Made by a program: the position numbers and the translations under genes. Shown piece by piece: positions 1 through 7,726 of a DNA stretch of 64,000 nucleotides (its first letter is position 1; every line of letters begins with the position of its first letter). Source of the DNA: JAGORM01 sp964406795 (GTDB taxonomy: Bacteria > Patescibacteriota > Microgenomatia > Levybacterales > GWA1-39-11); assembly GCA_964406795.1 (NCBI GenBank), contig CAYOTA010000002.1, positions 82,783 to 146,782 of the forward strand. Reading direction: 5' to 3'. The notes below the pieces were generated by a model. That model made no database searches. It had not been told where the DNA came from and was given only the letters and a program-made list of their open reading frames with translations.

Positions 1-347
1 GCATCTTGTTGAGATTTATTAAATCTGTGTATTTCATCCACAAATAATACTGTCTTTTTACTGTCTTTTTCTTTTTTTTCTTTAGCTATTTTAATAACTC
101 TTCTCACGTCTTCTACACCAGAAGTTACCGCTGAAAAAAACTCAAAATGTGAGTCTATGTTGTGTGAGATAACGTGAGCCAAAGATGTTTTTCCACTGCC
201 AGGTGGTCCCCATAAAATCATGGAGGAAACAGATCTGAGTTCTATCATGCGTCTGATGGGTTTGCCCTCACCTACTAGGTGGGACTGGCCTACGTAATCA
301 TCTAGTTTTTGAGGCCTGAGAAGCGCTGCTAGAGGTTTCTGATTCAC
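1..347 (-). CDS. rarA: Replication-associated recombination protein A (AAA ATPase), N-terminal part
   Basis: The gene runs off the left edge; only about 115 N-terminal residues are present. RarA/MgsA is a clamp-loader-like AAA+ ATPase acting at stalled replication forks. Visible in the translation: the family N-terminus PLAALLRPQKLDDYVGQSHL, a Walker A motif GPPGSGKTS and a Walker B/box VII stretch VDEIHRFNKSQQDA at the window edge. The start is a GTG at 345-347, chosen because a -10 box TATACT (complement of 354-359) lies exactly 6 nt upstream, as for many genes here, and no in-frame ATG is near. Family assignment is secure; completeness cannot be judged. Confidence 0.93.
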   Translation of the reverse strand, partial: MNQKPLAALLRPQKLDDYVGQSHLVGEGKPIRRMIELRSVSSMILWGPPGSGKTSLAHVISHNIDSHFEFFSAVTSGVEDVRRVIKIAKEKKEKDSKKTVLFVDEIHRFNKSQQD

Positions 348-722
348 AAAAATAGTATACCAGAAAAAAACATGAAATTTTGGTAAGACTTTTTAATTCA
401 TGCAAGATTTTGCCCGCTTTCTTACACGGTGATTTAAATTTCTGATACAATGATTATTAGTTTTGGGCTACCTGACTCGACTTGTATATTAATGACAAGG
501 CGGGCCTGCCCGCTTCTAAACAAAGCGGGAAGAATTTATTCAACGAAAAGACTTTCTTTAAGTCTTATTCAACAACTTTAAAAGTACTCGAGTACTTTGT
601 TTTATACAGTCCAAGACTATCCTTCTGTTGTCTCTATTTATTTCCTTTGGTAAAATTAGTGGTGTTTTCCTGGGTCAGTTTCGACTTGCTCGAACCTGAT
701 CCTTAAAAACTGAAGTTTTTAA
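348..722. other. Intergenic region with hairpins, no convincing gene
   Basis: About 375 nt between divergent rarA and tRNA-Ala. A 74-codon open frame (482-706) shows no family resemblance and no promoter spacing like that of its neighbours. The stretch holds a GGCGGGC/GCCCGC hairpin near 511-525 and a strong palindrome at 701-724 (two 11-nt arms around GA) whose right arm covers the first two nucleotides of tRNA-Ala. Confidence 0.6.
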
Positions 723-724
723 GG
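701..724 (+). repeat. Palindrome abutting the 5' end of tRNA-Ala
   Basis: Arms CCTTAAAAACT (701-711) and AGTTTTTAAGG (714-724) are perfect complements with a 2-nt centre. The last two bases of the right arm are the first two bases of tRNA-Ala. The same geometry occurs at tRNA-Gly and at the tRNA-Lys copy near 62.93 kb. Confidence 0.85.
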
Positions 725-794
725 GCCGGTGGCGCAATGGTAGCGTACTTCCATGGCATGGAAGGGGTTGAGAGTTCAAATCTCTTCCGGTCCA
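723..794 (+). tRNA. tRNA-Ala (anticodon GGC)
   Basis: Cloverleaf folds fully: acceptor GGGCCGG with CCGGTCC, a 4-bp D stem, anticodon stem CTTCC/GGAAG with loop ATGGCAT (anticodon 755-757) and T arm GAGAG/CTCTT with TTCAAAT loop. The third acceptor pair is G725-T791, the G3-U70 pair that defines alanine identity. Discriminator A794; CCA is not encoded. Confidence 0.96.
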
Positions 795-824
795 CAAGTA
801 GCTTAGCTATTATCTTCTTCTCCG

Positions 825-1385
825 TTAAATCGGGGATCCATCCAGGCAAAAAGTGTTTGGTACAGGAGGAATAGTTACTCCTTCATCAGGTATAGCATTA
901 GCAACTTTTTGCAGCGCAAGAGACAATTCCAATTTTTTAGGAGATACTGGACGTTTGCCACCCTTGAAGTGTCTATCAAGTAATGCTTGTACCCTGGGGT
1001 CTACGTGCAAATTTGGATTTAAGCTGTTTGCATCATGTCTGAGTAATTTCCTAACTCCTTCAAGATCTGGCTCATCACCTCGCAAGCTATCCAGAATTCC
1101 ACCTGTGTTTGTCACACTTTCAACATGTATGTCATATATATATTTTCCTCTACCATTTCTATAGTCTTCCCCTGAAGAATTTAACATAGCAAGAAATAGT
1201 GAATCTTCTTGTTGTTTGAGGAAAACTCTATCAACGGCTACATTTAATGCCTCAACAGGTGTGGGACTTCCTTTTGCCATTTCTACAATCTTTTCATTAT
1301 TAAAAGATTGTGCCTTTTTAACTGCCTGCTCTTTAGAAACTGGCTGGGGATTTCCTGACTCTCTATTATCTGGAAGTTGACTCAT
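825..1385 (-). CDS. Hypothetical soluble protein (186 aa)
   Basis: I do not recognise a family. The product is a charged, apparently cytosolic protein without signal peptide or membrane helix. The N-terminal third (SKEQAVKKAQSFNNEKIVEMA) is helical and polar; the C-terminus is proline-rich. The ATG at 1383-1385 has a -10-like TAGTAT exactly 6 nt upstream, supporting a leaderless start. It lies 20 nt downstream of the RnfD-FNR gene on the same strand, but its own promoter suggests independent expression. It converges on tRNA-Ala. Confidence 0.7.
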   Translation of the reverse strand: MSQLPDNRESGNPQPVSKEQAVKKAQSFNNEKIVEMAKGSPTPVEALNVAVDRVFLKQQEDSLFLAMLNSSGEDYRNGRGKYIYDIHVESVTNTGGILDSLRGDEPDLEGVRKLLRHDANSLNPNLHVDPRVQALLDRHFKGGKRPVSPKKLELSLALQKVANAIPDEGVTIPPVPNTFCLDGSPI

Positions 1386-1405
1386 AAATAAATACTAGCA
1401 AATTT

Positions 1406-2887
1406 TTACAATCCTGCAAAGTAGTCGGTTTTGATACTGGTGGGTTTGATTCCGAGCTTATTCAGAGTCCCTTTGACCCCATGTACCATTCCACTTGATC
1501 CAGAAATATAATATTTCCTACCTTCATAATCAGTTACTTGTGTTTTTATGACATCTTCAGTTAAATGCTGACCCTTAGATGAATCCACATATACAGCTTT
1601 AACGCCAATTGATCTTGCTTGATCTACAATATCTTTATAGGTAAATTCATCACTACTTCCACAATAGTGAATAAAGATTATATCTCGCTTTTCTCTACTA
1701 TCTATTAAATACTTCAGCATACTTCTAAATGGAGTAATCCCTATTCCACCTGCTATAAACACAAGCTTTTTTGTGGTGTCTTTCGGAAGTATAAAATCTC
1801 CTTTGAGCTGCCCTGCATATATCACGTCTCCCGGCTTTAAACTAAATAGTGCATTTTTAAATGTGCTGGACGGATTATACTTTTTAACCCCTAGCTCAAG
1901 TGCCCCTTCTGTGGGAGAAGACGCAATAGTAAAGTAACGTCTTATTCCCCTAGAATCAGCCTTTGAGTGTGGTAGTGTCCATTCCATATACTGACCTGGT
2001 TTAAATTTTACCCACGTAGGTTTATCAAATATAAATGCATCAGTAGTTGGAGACAATTTTTGAATTTTTTCAAGGGTTAACTTGAGCCTCCATTTGGGGC
2101 TCACCGCAAATGCAAAAATATTACCAATTAATAATGCAAACTCCGGTGTTACGTAAAAATTAAACACAGGAATCTGATATGTAGTTATAATTCCCACTAT
2201 TGCTCCGTAAACCATCTGCATTCTCTTAGTAGATGGGGCTGTTATAGGTTCTGTTAGTATAATTGTTCCCAAGAATAGTAATGGCCAGGAAGTAAAAGCA
2301 AACTTGAGTGTCTCTAAAGGCGGTTGATTATACGTATATCCAAAAATAAGCATAACAATAAGTGCTGGGAGTAAAAATGAAAACAGCATGGTAAATTTAC
2401 GGATTTTACGTACTACCAAAAAGCCTAAAACTACCATAGGCAGCAACAATGCCTCAGATCCCACCCACCAAGATACACCTAAACCCAAAAATCCTACCAC
2501 AAATGAACCCAGTGCTGCCGGATTAAATATATGTTTCCTATGATACACAATCACATATTTAGAAGCGATAGTAAGTACGCCTGCCAAAAATACTAAAAGA
2601 TAGCTTTGTAAAGTATTCGAAGGGGAAAGAATAAAAAACAAAATAAGCGACGTTATAGCGCTTGACTCTGTATTTGATGGAATTTTTAAAAATTTGGATA
2701 ACACGTGATTTGTTGCAAAACAACTTATGAATAACAATACAAATGAAACAGAAAGAACGAGTGGGTCAAGGGATAAAATTTGCAGCAATGTAAGAATGAA
2801 AGACAAAATAGCAAGTACAACCAGCCCATATAGGACTAGTCTGTACATGGTGATAGAATTCAAAAGATTATCTATTTTAGAAAACAT
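1406..2887 (-). CDS. RnfD/NqrB-like membrane domain fused to FAD/NAD(P)H oxidoreductase
   Basis: A fusion protein of 493 residues. The first about 270 residues carry 8-10 hydrophobic helices and resemble RnfD/NqrB, including TEPITAPSTKRMQMVYG, the counterpart of the TDPVTxP segment of that family. Residues about 275-493 form a ferredoxin-NADP reductase-type module: FAD-binding RRYFTIASSP, NAD(P)-binding GGIGITPFRSML, and a C-terminal YFAGL like the family's terminal aromatic motif. It should move electrons between NAD(P)H and a membrane or extracytoplasmic flavin acceptor. It follows apbE by 12 nt and a TACAAT box sits 6 nt before its ATG. Downstream of an FMN-binding protein and ApbE, it completes a compact Rnf-like unit. 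The fold calls are firm; the direction of electron flow is unknown. Confidence 0.85.
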   Translation of the reverse strand: MFSKIDNLLNSITMYRLVLYGLVVLAILSFILTLLQILSLDPLVLSVSFVLLFISCFATNHVLSKFLKIPSNTESSAITSLILFFILSPSNTLQSYLLVFLAGVLTIASKYVIVYHRKHIFNPAALGSFVVGFLGLGVSWWVGSEALLLPMVVLGFLVVRKIRKFTMLFSFLLPALIVMLIFGYTYNQPPLETLKFAFTSWPLLFLGTIILTEPITAPSTKRMQMVYGAIVGIITTYQIPVFNFYVTPEFALLIGNIFAFAVSPKWRLKLTLEKIQKLSPTTDAFIFDKPTWVKFKPGQYMEWTLPHSKADSRGIRRYFTIASSPTEGALELGVKKYNPSSTFKNALFSLKPGDVIYAGQLKGDFILPKDTTKKLVFIAGGIGITPFRSMLKYLIDSREKRDIIFIHYCGSSDEFTYKDIVDQARSIGVKAVYVDSSKGQHLTEDVIKTQVTDYEGRKYYISGSSGMVHGVKGTLNKLGIKPTSIKTDYFAGL

Positions 2888-2899
2888 ACTAGTATTGTA

Positions 2900-3778
2900 T
2901 CACTGAATAAATAATTCAGCATTAAATCCCTTACTTTTTTCAAAAGTCATATTGGAGTATAAAATAAAAAATTCACATGGGTATATTGTTTTTGAAACAT
3001 CGGATTGATCCAAATATAAAACGGTTGTCATGCCGTCAGCAATAAACGCTGTTTTTGCAGTTACCCAAACGGCGGAAATGTTAGTAGGAGAGGTGAGGGT
3101 TTGCGGATTAATTATATGGTGGTACTTCCCCCATTTACGTCTATTTCCTGCAGATCCGCATATACTTTCATTTAGTATTTCAGAAATTGCTATCACCTGT
3201 GTACTGTCTTGGGGATTTTCAAGACCAATTCGTGCCCCATGTAGTGAATTCGAATGATGAAGCATGTCTCCGCCAGCATTGATTAAAAATTCTGTGACAC
3301 CCTCTTCCTGTAAAATAGTGCCAATGATATCAACAAGATATCCTTTTCCCCCAGCCCCAAAATCCAATAATACAGGATTTTTTACTGTGAGAATTTGATT
3401 TTCATATACGAGTGCTTGATCTAGTAAGAGAGGGGAAACAACTTTTTTTGATTTTAATGTATAAGAAGCATCATAGCCTAGGGAAACGAGAGTATTTCCT
3501 ATGAGAGGGGTAAACAGTCCATGAGTTTTGTGATAAAAATTTTTATAGATTTCAAAAAGCAAGGTAAAATCATCAGGCATTGTGTAGTTGCCTGCTTGTT
3601 GTGAAATTTTTGAAACTAGCGAGTCAGACCTAAAGCGTGAGTAATTTTTATCAAACTCCTCAATTCTATTCTTAATTATCTGAGCCAAAAAGTTTACTTT
3701 TGATGTTTCAAAAAATATATCAATTTCCCAGTGTGTTCCAATCGCCTCAAGTGAAAAAGAGCTTAATATGTGCGACAT
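2900..3778 (-). CDS. apbE: FAD:protein FMN transferase (ApbE family)
   Basis: ApbE attaches FMN from FAD to a Ser/Thr of target flavoproteins. The 292-residue product has the family features: an N-terminal G-T-W-like segment (IGTHWEIDIF), FDKNYSRFRSDSLVSKI, a central LDFGAGGKGYLVDII, NAGGDM, and the C-terminal GMTTVLY region (ApbE consensus near ADGLSTALF). No signal peptide or lipobox is seen, unlike most ApbE proteins that act outside the membrane. It starts 2 nt after the FMN-binding gene, which is its obvious substrate. It ends in TGA, showing TGA is a stop in this genome. A little shorter than typical ApbE (about 330). Confidence 0.88.
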   Translation of the reverse strand: MSHILSSFSLEAIGTHWEIDIFFETSKVNFLAQIIKNRIEEFDKNYSRFRSDSLVSKISQQAGNYTMPDDFTLLFEIYKNFYHKTHGLFTPLIGNTLVSLGYDASYTLKSKKVVSPLLLDQALVYENQILTVKNPVLLDFGAGGKGYLVDIIGTILQEEGVTEFLINAGGDMLHHSNSLHGARIGLENPQDSTQVIAISEILNESICGSAGNRRKWGKYHHIINPQTLTSPTNISAVWVTAKTAFIADGMTTVLYLDQSDVSKTIYPCEFFILYSNMTFEKSKGFNAELFIQ

Positions 3779-3780
3779 TC

Positions 3781-4269
3781 TTAGCTTTTTGCCTCAATTT
3801 TTATTTTTTCAAGCGCGTCTTGAAAACCTTTGGGAGTAAGAGACGAGCCTGAAACTTTTGTTAAATTTACTTCATCAATGCGTTTACCTACTACCATTGG
3901 CTTATAATTTGCGATAAAGTCTGCTTGTTTTTTTTTCGTTGTTGGTCTGTTTGCTTGTGAAAAAACTTCAACCTCGGATATTATTCCTTTTGTTAAAGTA
4001 ACCGTTACGCCAATTGTCTCGGCTCCTCCAGGAGATATATATTCACCAACCTGTGTATAAATTCCATTCTTGTATTCTGCCTGAATTGTTTGTGCTTCGG
4101 TGTTAAGCTGATTAGCACTTGGAGTTTGATTAACGATAGGTACAATGTTATTAGATTCAATCGTCTCAAGCCCTATAACGGAAATAATGATAAATAAAAC
4201 TATGATAACAGCAATTATTGACGTTTTAGCGATGTTGTTGTATGGTCTTTTTGTGTTTTGTTCAATCAT
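3781..4269 (-). CDS. Membrane-anchored FMN-binding domain protein (RnfG-like)
   Basis: 162 residues: one N-terminal membrane helix (about 15-37), a polar linker, then an FMN-binding domain (about 68-162). The domain holds YKNGIYTQVGEYISPGGAETIGVTVTLTKGIISEVEV and the acceptor region VSGSSLTPKGF near the C-terminus, corresponding to the SGAT(x)TS(x)G(a/f) flavinylation motif; the acceptor would be Ser or Thr here. It heads a three-gene operon with apbE and the RnfD-FNR fusion. Unlike most genes here it has an extended Shine-Dalgarno GGAGGTGATC 6 nt before ATG and a leader of about 100-140 nt. Confidence 0.85.
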   Translation of the reverse strand: MIEQNTKRPYNNIAKTSIIAVIIVLFIIISVIGLETIESNNIVPIVNQTPSANQLNTEAQTIQAEYKNGIYTQVGEYISPGGAETIGVTVTLTKGIISEVEVFSQANRPTTKKKQADFIANYKPMVVGKRIDEVNLTKVSGSSLTPKGFQDALEKIKIEAKS

Positions 4270-4412
4270 TTATAGATCACCTCCGTTCAAATTCGTCAAA
4301 TAGACCGCAAAATAATATTTGAATATGTAGAAAGTCTCTACACCGATGCGCATTTACCGGTTAAGATATCAGTGTATAAAATCGATGTGACGAATGCAAG
4401 AAAGAATTATTT
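4270..4412 (-). promoter_or_regulatory. Leader of the flavin operon with extended Shine-Dalgarno and stem-loops
   Basis: Read leftward, the segment has a possible promoter (TTGCAT, 15 nt, TATACA), a GTAGA/TCTAC hairpin, a CAAATA/TATTTG hairpin, and a ribosome-binding site complementary to 10 nt of the 16S 3' end. No known riboswitch consensus was recognised. Confidence 0.45.
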
Positions 4413-5162
4413 TTAATGAACAACAAGTAGATTAAGAGCCGTTGTTACTACATATATAGCAACTATTCTCAAAATAAGCATTGCGGTGTCTTTTAGCACA
4501 AATCCCTTTCTGCATTCATGGTGAATTTCATAAATTGAATCAGATAGCGCTATGTAAATAAAGAAAACGGCAGTAATAGGGGGAAACACTGTTTGAATTA
4601 TAAATTCACCTAAATCACTAAATACAAACATGAGTGTTGCACCTAGAAAGGGAAGCTTCTGCAGGAAAAACATTAATAAAAATAATCTTTTTGATTTAAT
4701 TTTTCCTTAAGCAGTACCTCAAAGTTCCCAATCTCCTCCTACGGCAATTGACGTCACAATTCCTTGAGGAATATTAACAAGAAATGAAGCAGCAATAACT
4801 ATTCAATCTATAAAACTATGCATGGTGTCCACGAACACAATAAGTGACACTATGGGTTCTCTTTTTATTATCTCTCAATCACTTGAAGGGTGATGCGACC
4901 AGTGTAAAAAGCGCTCAAATAAGAAAAAGAAGAGTATTCCACTAGGTACACCTATACCTACTGTTTCAGAAGTGGGTTCATGTACGGATTCAGGAAGTAA
5001 ATCAAAAAAAACGGTACTCAAAATCGATCCAGCTGCAAATGAAGAAAATAAATGGGAGATATTGTTTGATAATTTAGGACGGGTTAAAAGATGCATTCCC
5101 CCAAGTAATGACAAAACTCAACCATGGCTGTGAATAAGAGCGATGCAGAAAAATAAAATCAT
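4413..5162 (-). pseudogene. Degenerate ZIP-family metal transporter with in-frame TGA codons
   Basis: ZIP homology spans 5162 to 4413 in three pieces. Frame A starts with ATG at 5160-5162 and reads ...FSSFAAGSILSTVFFDLLPESVHE, then VDTMHSFID-TGA-IVIAASFLV, where ZIP proteins have conserved D-G; other in-frame TGAs lie at 5118-5120 and 4875-4877. Near 4735 the homology moves to frame B (EIGNFEVLLKEKL, with about seven residues of the HEIPQ segment missing), then back to frame A near 4680 for the C-terminus (IYIALSDSIYEIHHE). In frame A the three stops before the first frame change are all TGA, with no TAA or TAG. Two frame shifts and a deletion make it non-functional as standard code. Its ATG overlaps the TGA of the fur remnant by ATGA, so fur-zip was an operon. 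Confidence 0.8.
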
Positions 5163-5410
5163 TTACAATTTTTACATAATTCAAAAAATTTAACCATGTG
5201 ACTGGTTTATTTAAACTCGGTGGTGGCTTCTATTAATTTCTCCTGACTTTCAAATTCATGGTCTAAGGGAGTGTCAGTTACTCGCTTACAATTTATACAA
5301 ATAATATGAAGATGACTCGGTCTGTTTTAAGTTATTTCGTACCGTTTTTTTACCGTTCCCAAATTCAACTTCTAAAATAACTGTGTGTTCTACTTGTAAG
5401 TATTAACTTT
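5159..5410 (-). pseudogene. Remnant of a Fur-family metalloregulator
   Basis: One frame reads RYEIT-TAA-NRPSHLHIICINCKRVTDTP, then EKLIEATTEFK-TAA-TSHMVKFFELCKNCK-TGA. This is the C-terminal metal-binding half of Fur/Zur: HxHxxCxxC, the second CxxC, and the TSH...F.LC block. TAA stops lie at 5327-5329 and 5207-5209, and a frame change separates it from VEFGNGKK upstream. The N-terminal winged helix is missing. It ends in ATGA with the ZIP remnant. Confidence 0.8.
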
Positions 5411-5429
5411 TGATCCATTTGTCTATAAT

Positions 5430-5471
5430 AACGCAACTTACTTGCATTAGTATATGCAACATAGTTGCGTT
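5430..5471. promoter_or_regulatory. Inverted repeat, probable Fur/Zur-type operator
   Basis: Arms of 18 nt (5430-5447 and 5454-5471) match at 15 positions: AACGCAACT...TTGCAT and ATGCAA...AGTTGCGTT around a 6-nt centre. It lies upstream of the decayed fur-zip operon and directly upstream of the yibE/F-like promoter, so it could still act on the rightward gene. Confidence 0.6.
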
Positions 5472-5496
5472 TGTCAATAGAGTAATTTGTTATAAT
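5471..5496 (+). promoter_or_regulatory. Promoter of the YibE/F-like gene
   Basis: TATAAT at 5491-5496 lies 6 nt before the ATG at 5503, predicting a leaderless transcript. TTGTCA at 5471-5476 is a possible -35 but the 14-nt spacer is short. Confidence 0.55.
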
Positions 5497-5502
5497 ACTT
5501 GT

Positions 5503-6654
5503 ATGGTACGGAAACTATTAAGCAGTGTTATATTATTTCTTGTCTTCGCACATATAGTAGCCCCTTTGTCCTATGCTCAAAGCACTCAAATCCCACGAGG
5601 CAATGTACTTCCTAAAACAACCTACCACAAAGCAAAGGTTATTAAAATACTTGATGAAGGAAAAAAAGTTGAAGATGAATTTACATCTTTTTATCAGGTG
5701 GTGCAGGTGCAAATCCTTAACGGTTCAGAGAAAGGTAAAAAAGTAAACGTTGAGCAGGGTGGACTTAGAGAAACAACACCTCAGCAGTTTTTAGAACCTG
5801 GGGATGATATAGTGATTCTAAGATCAGTTGCAAAAGATGAAACATACTACACTCTGCAAGATAGATACAGGCTGGGAGGAATAATTCCAATATTAGTTGG
5901 TTTTTTTCTTTTGGTTATATTGATAGCCGGCAAAAAAGGATTTGGATCTATAATTGGACTGATTATTAGCTTAGGAATTATAATGCTATTTATTGTTCCC
6001 CAAGTTTTAAAAGGTAACGATCCTGTATTTATAACTATCGTAGGATCTCTTTTAATAATGCTTATCACCATGTATTTAGCTCATGGAATTTCTAAGAAAA
6101 TTACAGTAGCCGTAGTGGCCACTTTAGTTGCTCTTGGTATAACTGGAGTGCTGGCAACTGTTTTGGTAGGAGTCGTACACTTATCAGGATTGGCAACAGA
6201 AGACGCAGCCATGCTATTATTGAATCCAGCGAACATAAACATGCGGGGACTGCTTCTTGCAGGAATTATAATAGGAGCACTAGGTGTTTTAGATGACATT
6301 ACTACTTCGCAGTCGGCAACTGTTTTTGAAATACATCACACTGATCCTAAACTTCCATTTACAACTCTTGCTAAAAAAGGATTCAATGTAGGAAAAGAGC
6401 ATATTGCATCCCTCGTAAACACTTTAGTGTTGGCTTATGCAGGTGCTTCTCTTTCATTGTTTATGCTATTCGTATTAAATCCTGCAAGCCAACCCTATTG
6501 GGTACTTTTAAATTCTGAAATAGTAGTGGAAGAGGTAATAAGAACTATAGCAGGGAGTATAGGACTAGTTATGGCAGTGCCTATCACTACACTTCTTGCC
6601 GCATGGGTTGCAACATCTTCCAGGTTTAAAAAGTCCCCATTGACTAAAAAATAG
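5503..6654 (+). CDS. YibE/F-like family membrane protein
   Basis: 383 residues with a cleavable signal peptide (MVRKLLSSVILFLVFAHIVA...SYAQ), an extracytoplasmic beta-rich domain (about 25-125), then 7-8 membrane helices. The helical part has the family signature GALGVLDDITTSQSATVFEIH and the C-terminal segment RTIAGSIGLVMAVPITTLLAA. The role of YibE/F proteins is not established; in Firmicutes they are often studied as membrane proteins of unknown transport function. The frame is open from 5410, but the ATG at 5503 is chosen because it starts the signal peptide and has TATAAT 6 nt upstream. A Fur-like operator sits just before it. Confidence 0.88.
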   Translation: MVRKLLSSVILFLVFAHIVAPLSYAQSTQIPRGNVLPKTTYHKAKVIKILDEGKKVEDEFTSFYQVVQVQILNGSEKGKKVNVEQGGLRETTPQQFLEPGDDIVILRSVAKDETYYTLQDRYRLGGIIPILVGFFLLVILIAGKKGFGSIIGLIISLGIIMLFIVPQVLKGNDPVFITIVGSLLIMLITMYLAHGISKKITVAVVATLVALGITGVLATVLVGVVHLSGLATEDAAMLLLNPANINMRGLLLAGIIIGALGVLDDITTSQSATVFEIHHTDPKLPFTTLAKKGFNVGKEHIASLVNTLVLAYAGASLSLFMLFVLNPASQPYWVLLNSEIVVEEVIRTIAGSIGLVMAVPITTLLAAWVATSSRFKKSPLTKK

Positions 6655-6709
6655 GAATAGGATTACATTTAATATACCCCCTTTAAAATACTAAGGTAGC
6701 AAAATAAGA

Positions 6710-7276
6710 ATGAATAACAAGCAACACATTCTAAAACATCGATTCATGCTTTGCAAAAGGCAAATTAAATCCAAAGGGTTTACATTGATTGAACTTATCG
6801 TAGCAATCGCTATTATCGCTGTATTGGCTGTTGTGCTAATTACTATTATTGATCCGCAAGAAAAGGTTTTGTCATCTCAGGATGTTGCTATGATTTCTGC
6901 AGTTAAACAATTTGGGGCAGCAGAGGATAATTTTGCCGCACTTCATGATGGGTATTATGCTGGGGGCAGCGGACTCAACAGTACGCTTATGTTATTAAAT
7001 GCAACGGGTGACTCCAGAATATCTTCGTTTGATCCAAATGGATATACTATTACTTTTTTAAATTCTCCAAGTGCCGGCTGTGTCTCCGGAATATCATGCA
7101 GTGGATATGCTTTTGTGCTTCAGCTAAAAGCTAGAAAATATTTAGCGGGCATCCCACCCGTGGCAGGCCCATTTTTTCAGGTAGTAAATGGGAATAGTTG
7201 TTATGTGGCAACAGGTATAACGAGTACTCAGCTAGACGCACTTGATGGCTCATCTGAAGGACCAGGAGGATGCTAA
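6710..7276 (+). CDS. Type IV pilin-like (prepilin) protein
   Basis: 188 residues. A prepilin cleavage site KSKG-FTLIELIVAIAIIAVLAVVLI is at about residues 20-46: Gly at -1, Phe at +1, Glu at +5, followed by the hydrophobic assembly helix. The rest is a small globular domain with a C-terminal Cys pair region (SCYVATG...GGC). It would be processed by a prepilin peptidase (not in this window) and assembled into a type IV pilus or pseudopilus. The 23-residue leader is long; a second ATG at 6746 would shorten it to 11. It follows the YibE/F-like gene by 55 nt. Confidence 0.88.
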   Translation: MNNKQHILKHRFMLCKRQIKSKGFTLIELIVAIAIIAVLAVVLITIIDPQEKVLSSQDVAMISAVKQFGAAEDNFAALHDGYYAGGSGLNSTLMLLNATGDSRISSFDPNGYTITFLNSPSAGCVSGISCSGYAFVLQLKARKYLAGIPPVAGPFFQVVNGNSCYVATGITSTQLDALDGSSEGPGGC

Positions 7277-7540
7277 ACTTGCTCCAATCCATTATCGCAA
7301 AAACCCATTGCTTGAGTTTTAGCCCTCTACCCTATAAAATATACAGATCATAAGTTAATTAATTGATTTTTACTTTCTATTTTACTTTTGATATTTAATT
7401 TTTGACTTTTGATTTTTTACGGGGTGTAAGCAGAGCTTGCTTTTTTGCTCGTTTCACTTTCAAAAAAGTAGTTCATAATTGTTTGCACAAATGAACTACA
7501 GTACAATTTGTTTCTACCCTGAGGGGTAAAAACAAAGTTA
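7277..7540. other. Intergenic stretch before tRNA-Pro with tRNA copy, inserted element and hairpins
   Basis: No gene seen. It contains a copy of the tRNA-Pro 5' end (7420-7428 continuing at 7468-7476) split by a 39-nt insert, an inverted repeat GTAGTTCAT/ATGAACTAC (7468-7476 and about 7491-7500), and a small TACCC/GGGTA hairpin near 7515-7528. Confidence 0.65.
7429..7467. mobile_element. 39-nt mini-element splitting a tRNA-Pro 5' copy
   Basis: The interrupted sequence is the tRNA-Pro 5' segment CGGGGTGTAGTTCAT. GTA is present on both sides of the insert (7426-7428, 7468-7470), as expected for a 3-bp target duplication. Its complement contains GCAAAAAAGCAAGC, shared with the segments before uvrA (35698-35735) and in the lexA leader (about 39557-39588). 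Confidence 0.5.
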
Positions 7541-7612
7541 CGGGGTGTAGTTCATCGGTAGAACGCTCGGTTTGGGACCGAGAAGCAGTGGGTTCAATTC
7601 CCTCCACCCCGA
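7541..7612 (+). tRNA. tRNA-Pro (anticodon TGG)
   Basis: Acceptor CGGGGTG pairs with CACCCCG; anticodon stem CTCGG/CCGAG with loop TTTGGGA; T loop TTCAATT. Starts with C and has discriminator A, as usual for tRNA-Pro. CCA is not encoded. Confidence 0.96.
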
Positions 7613-7726
7613 CTGAATGATGTATGCATAGAATTTTGTCTTATGCTACAATTATCTAAGTTAGTGTAGAGGAAGTTTCTCCGGATACCTGCATCTGCCT
7701 AATTTCAGCTTTCAAAGTTTTTTGCT

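Noticed and set aside
482..706. 74-codon ORF upstream of tRNA-Ala
   Set aside because: No family resemblance, no promoter at the usual spacing, and it spans hairpins that belong to the tRNA upstream region.
2900..2902. ApbE-RnfD fusion by readthrough (the apbE TGA is in frame with the next ATG)
   Set aside because: ApbE ends at its normal length and the next gene has its own -10 box and start; the shared frame is likely chance.
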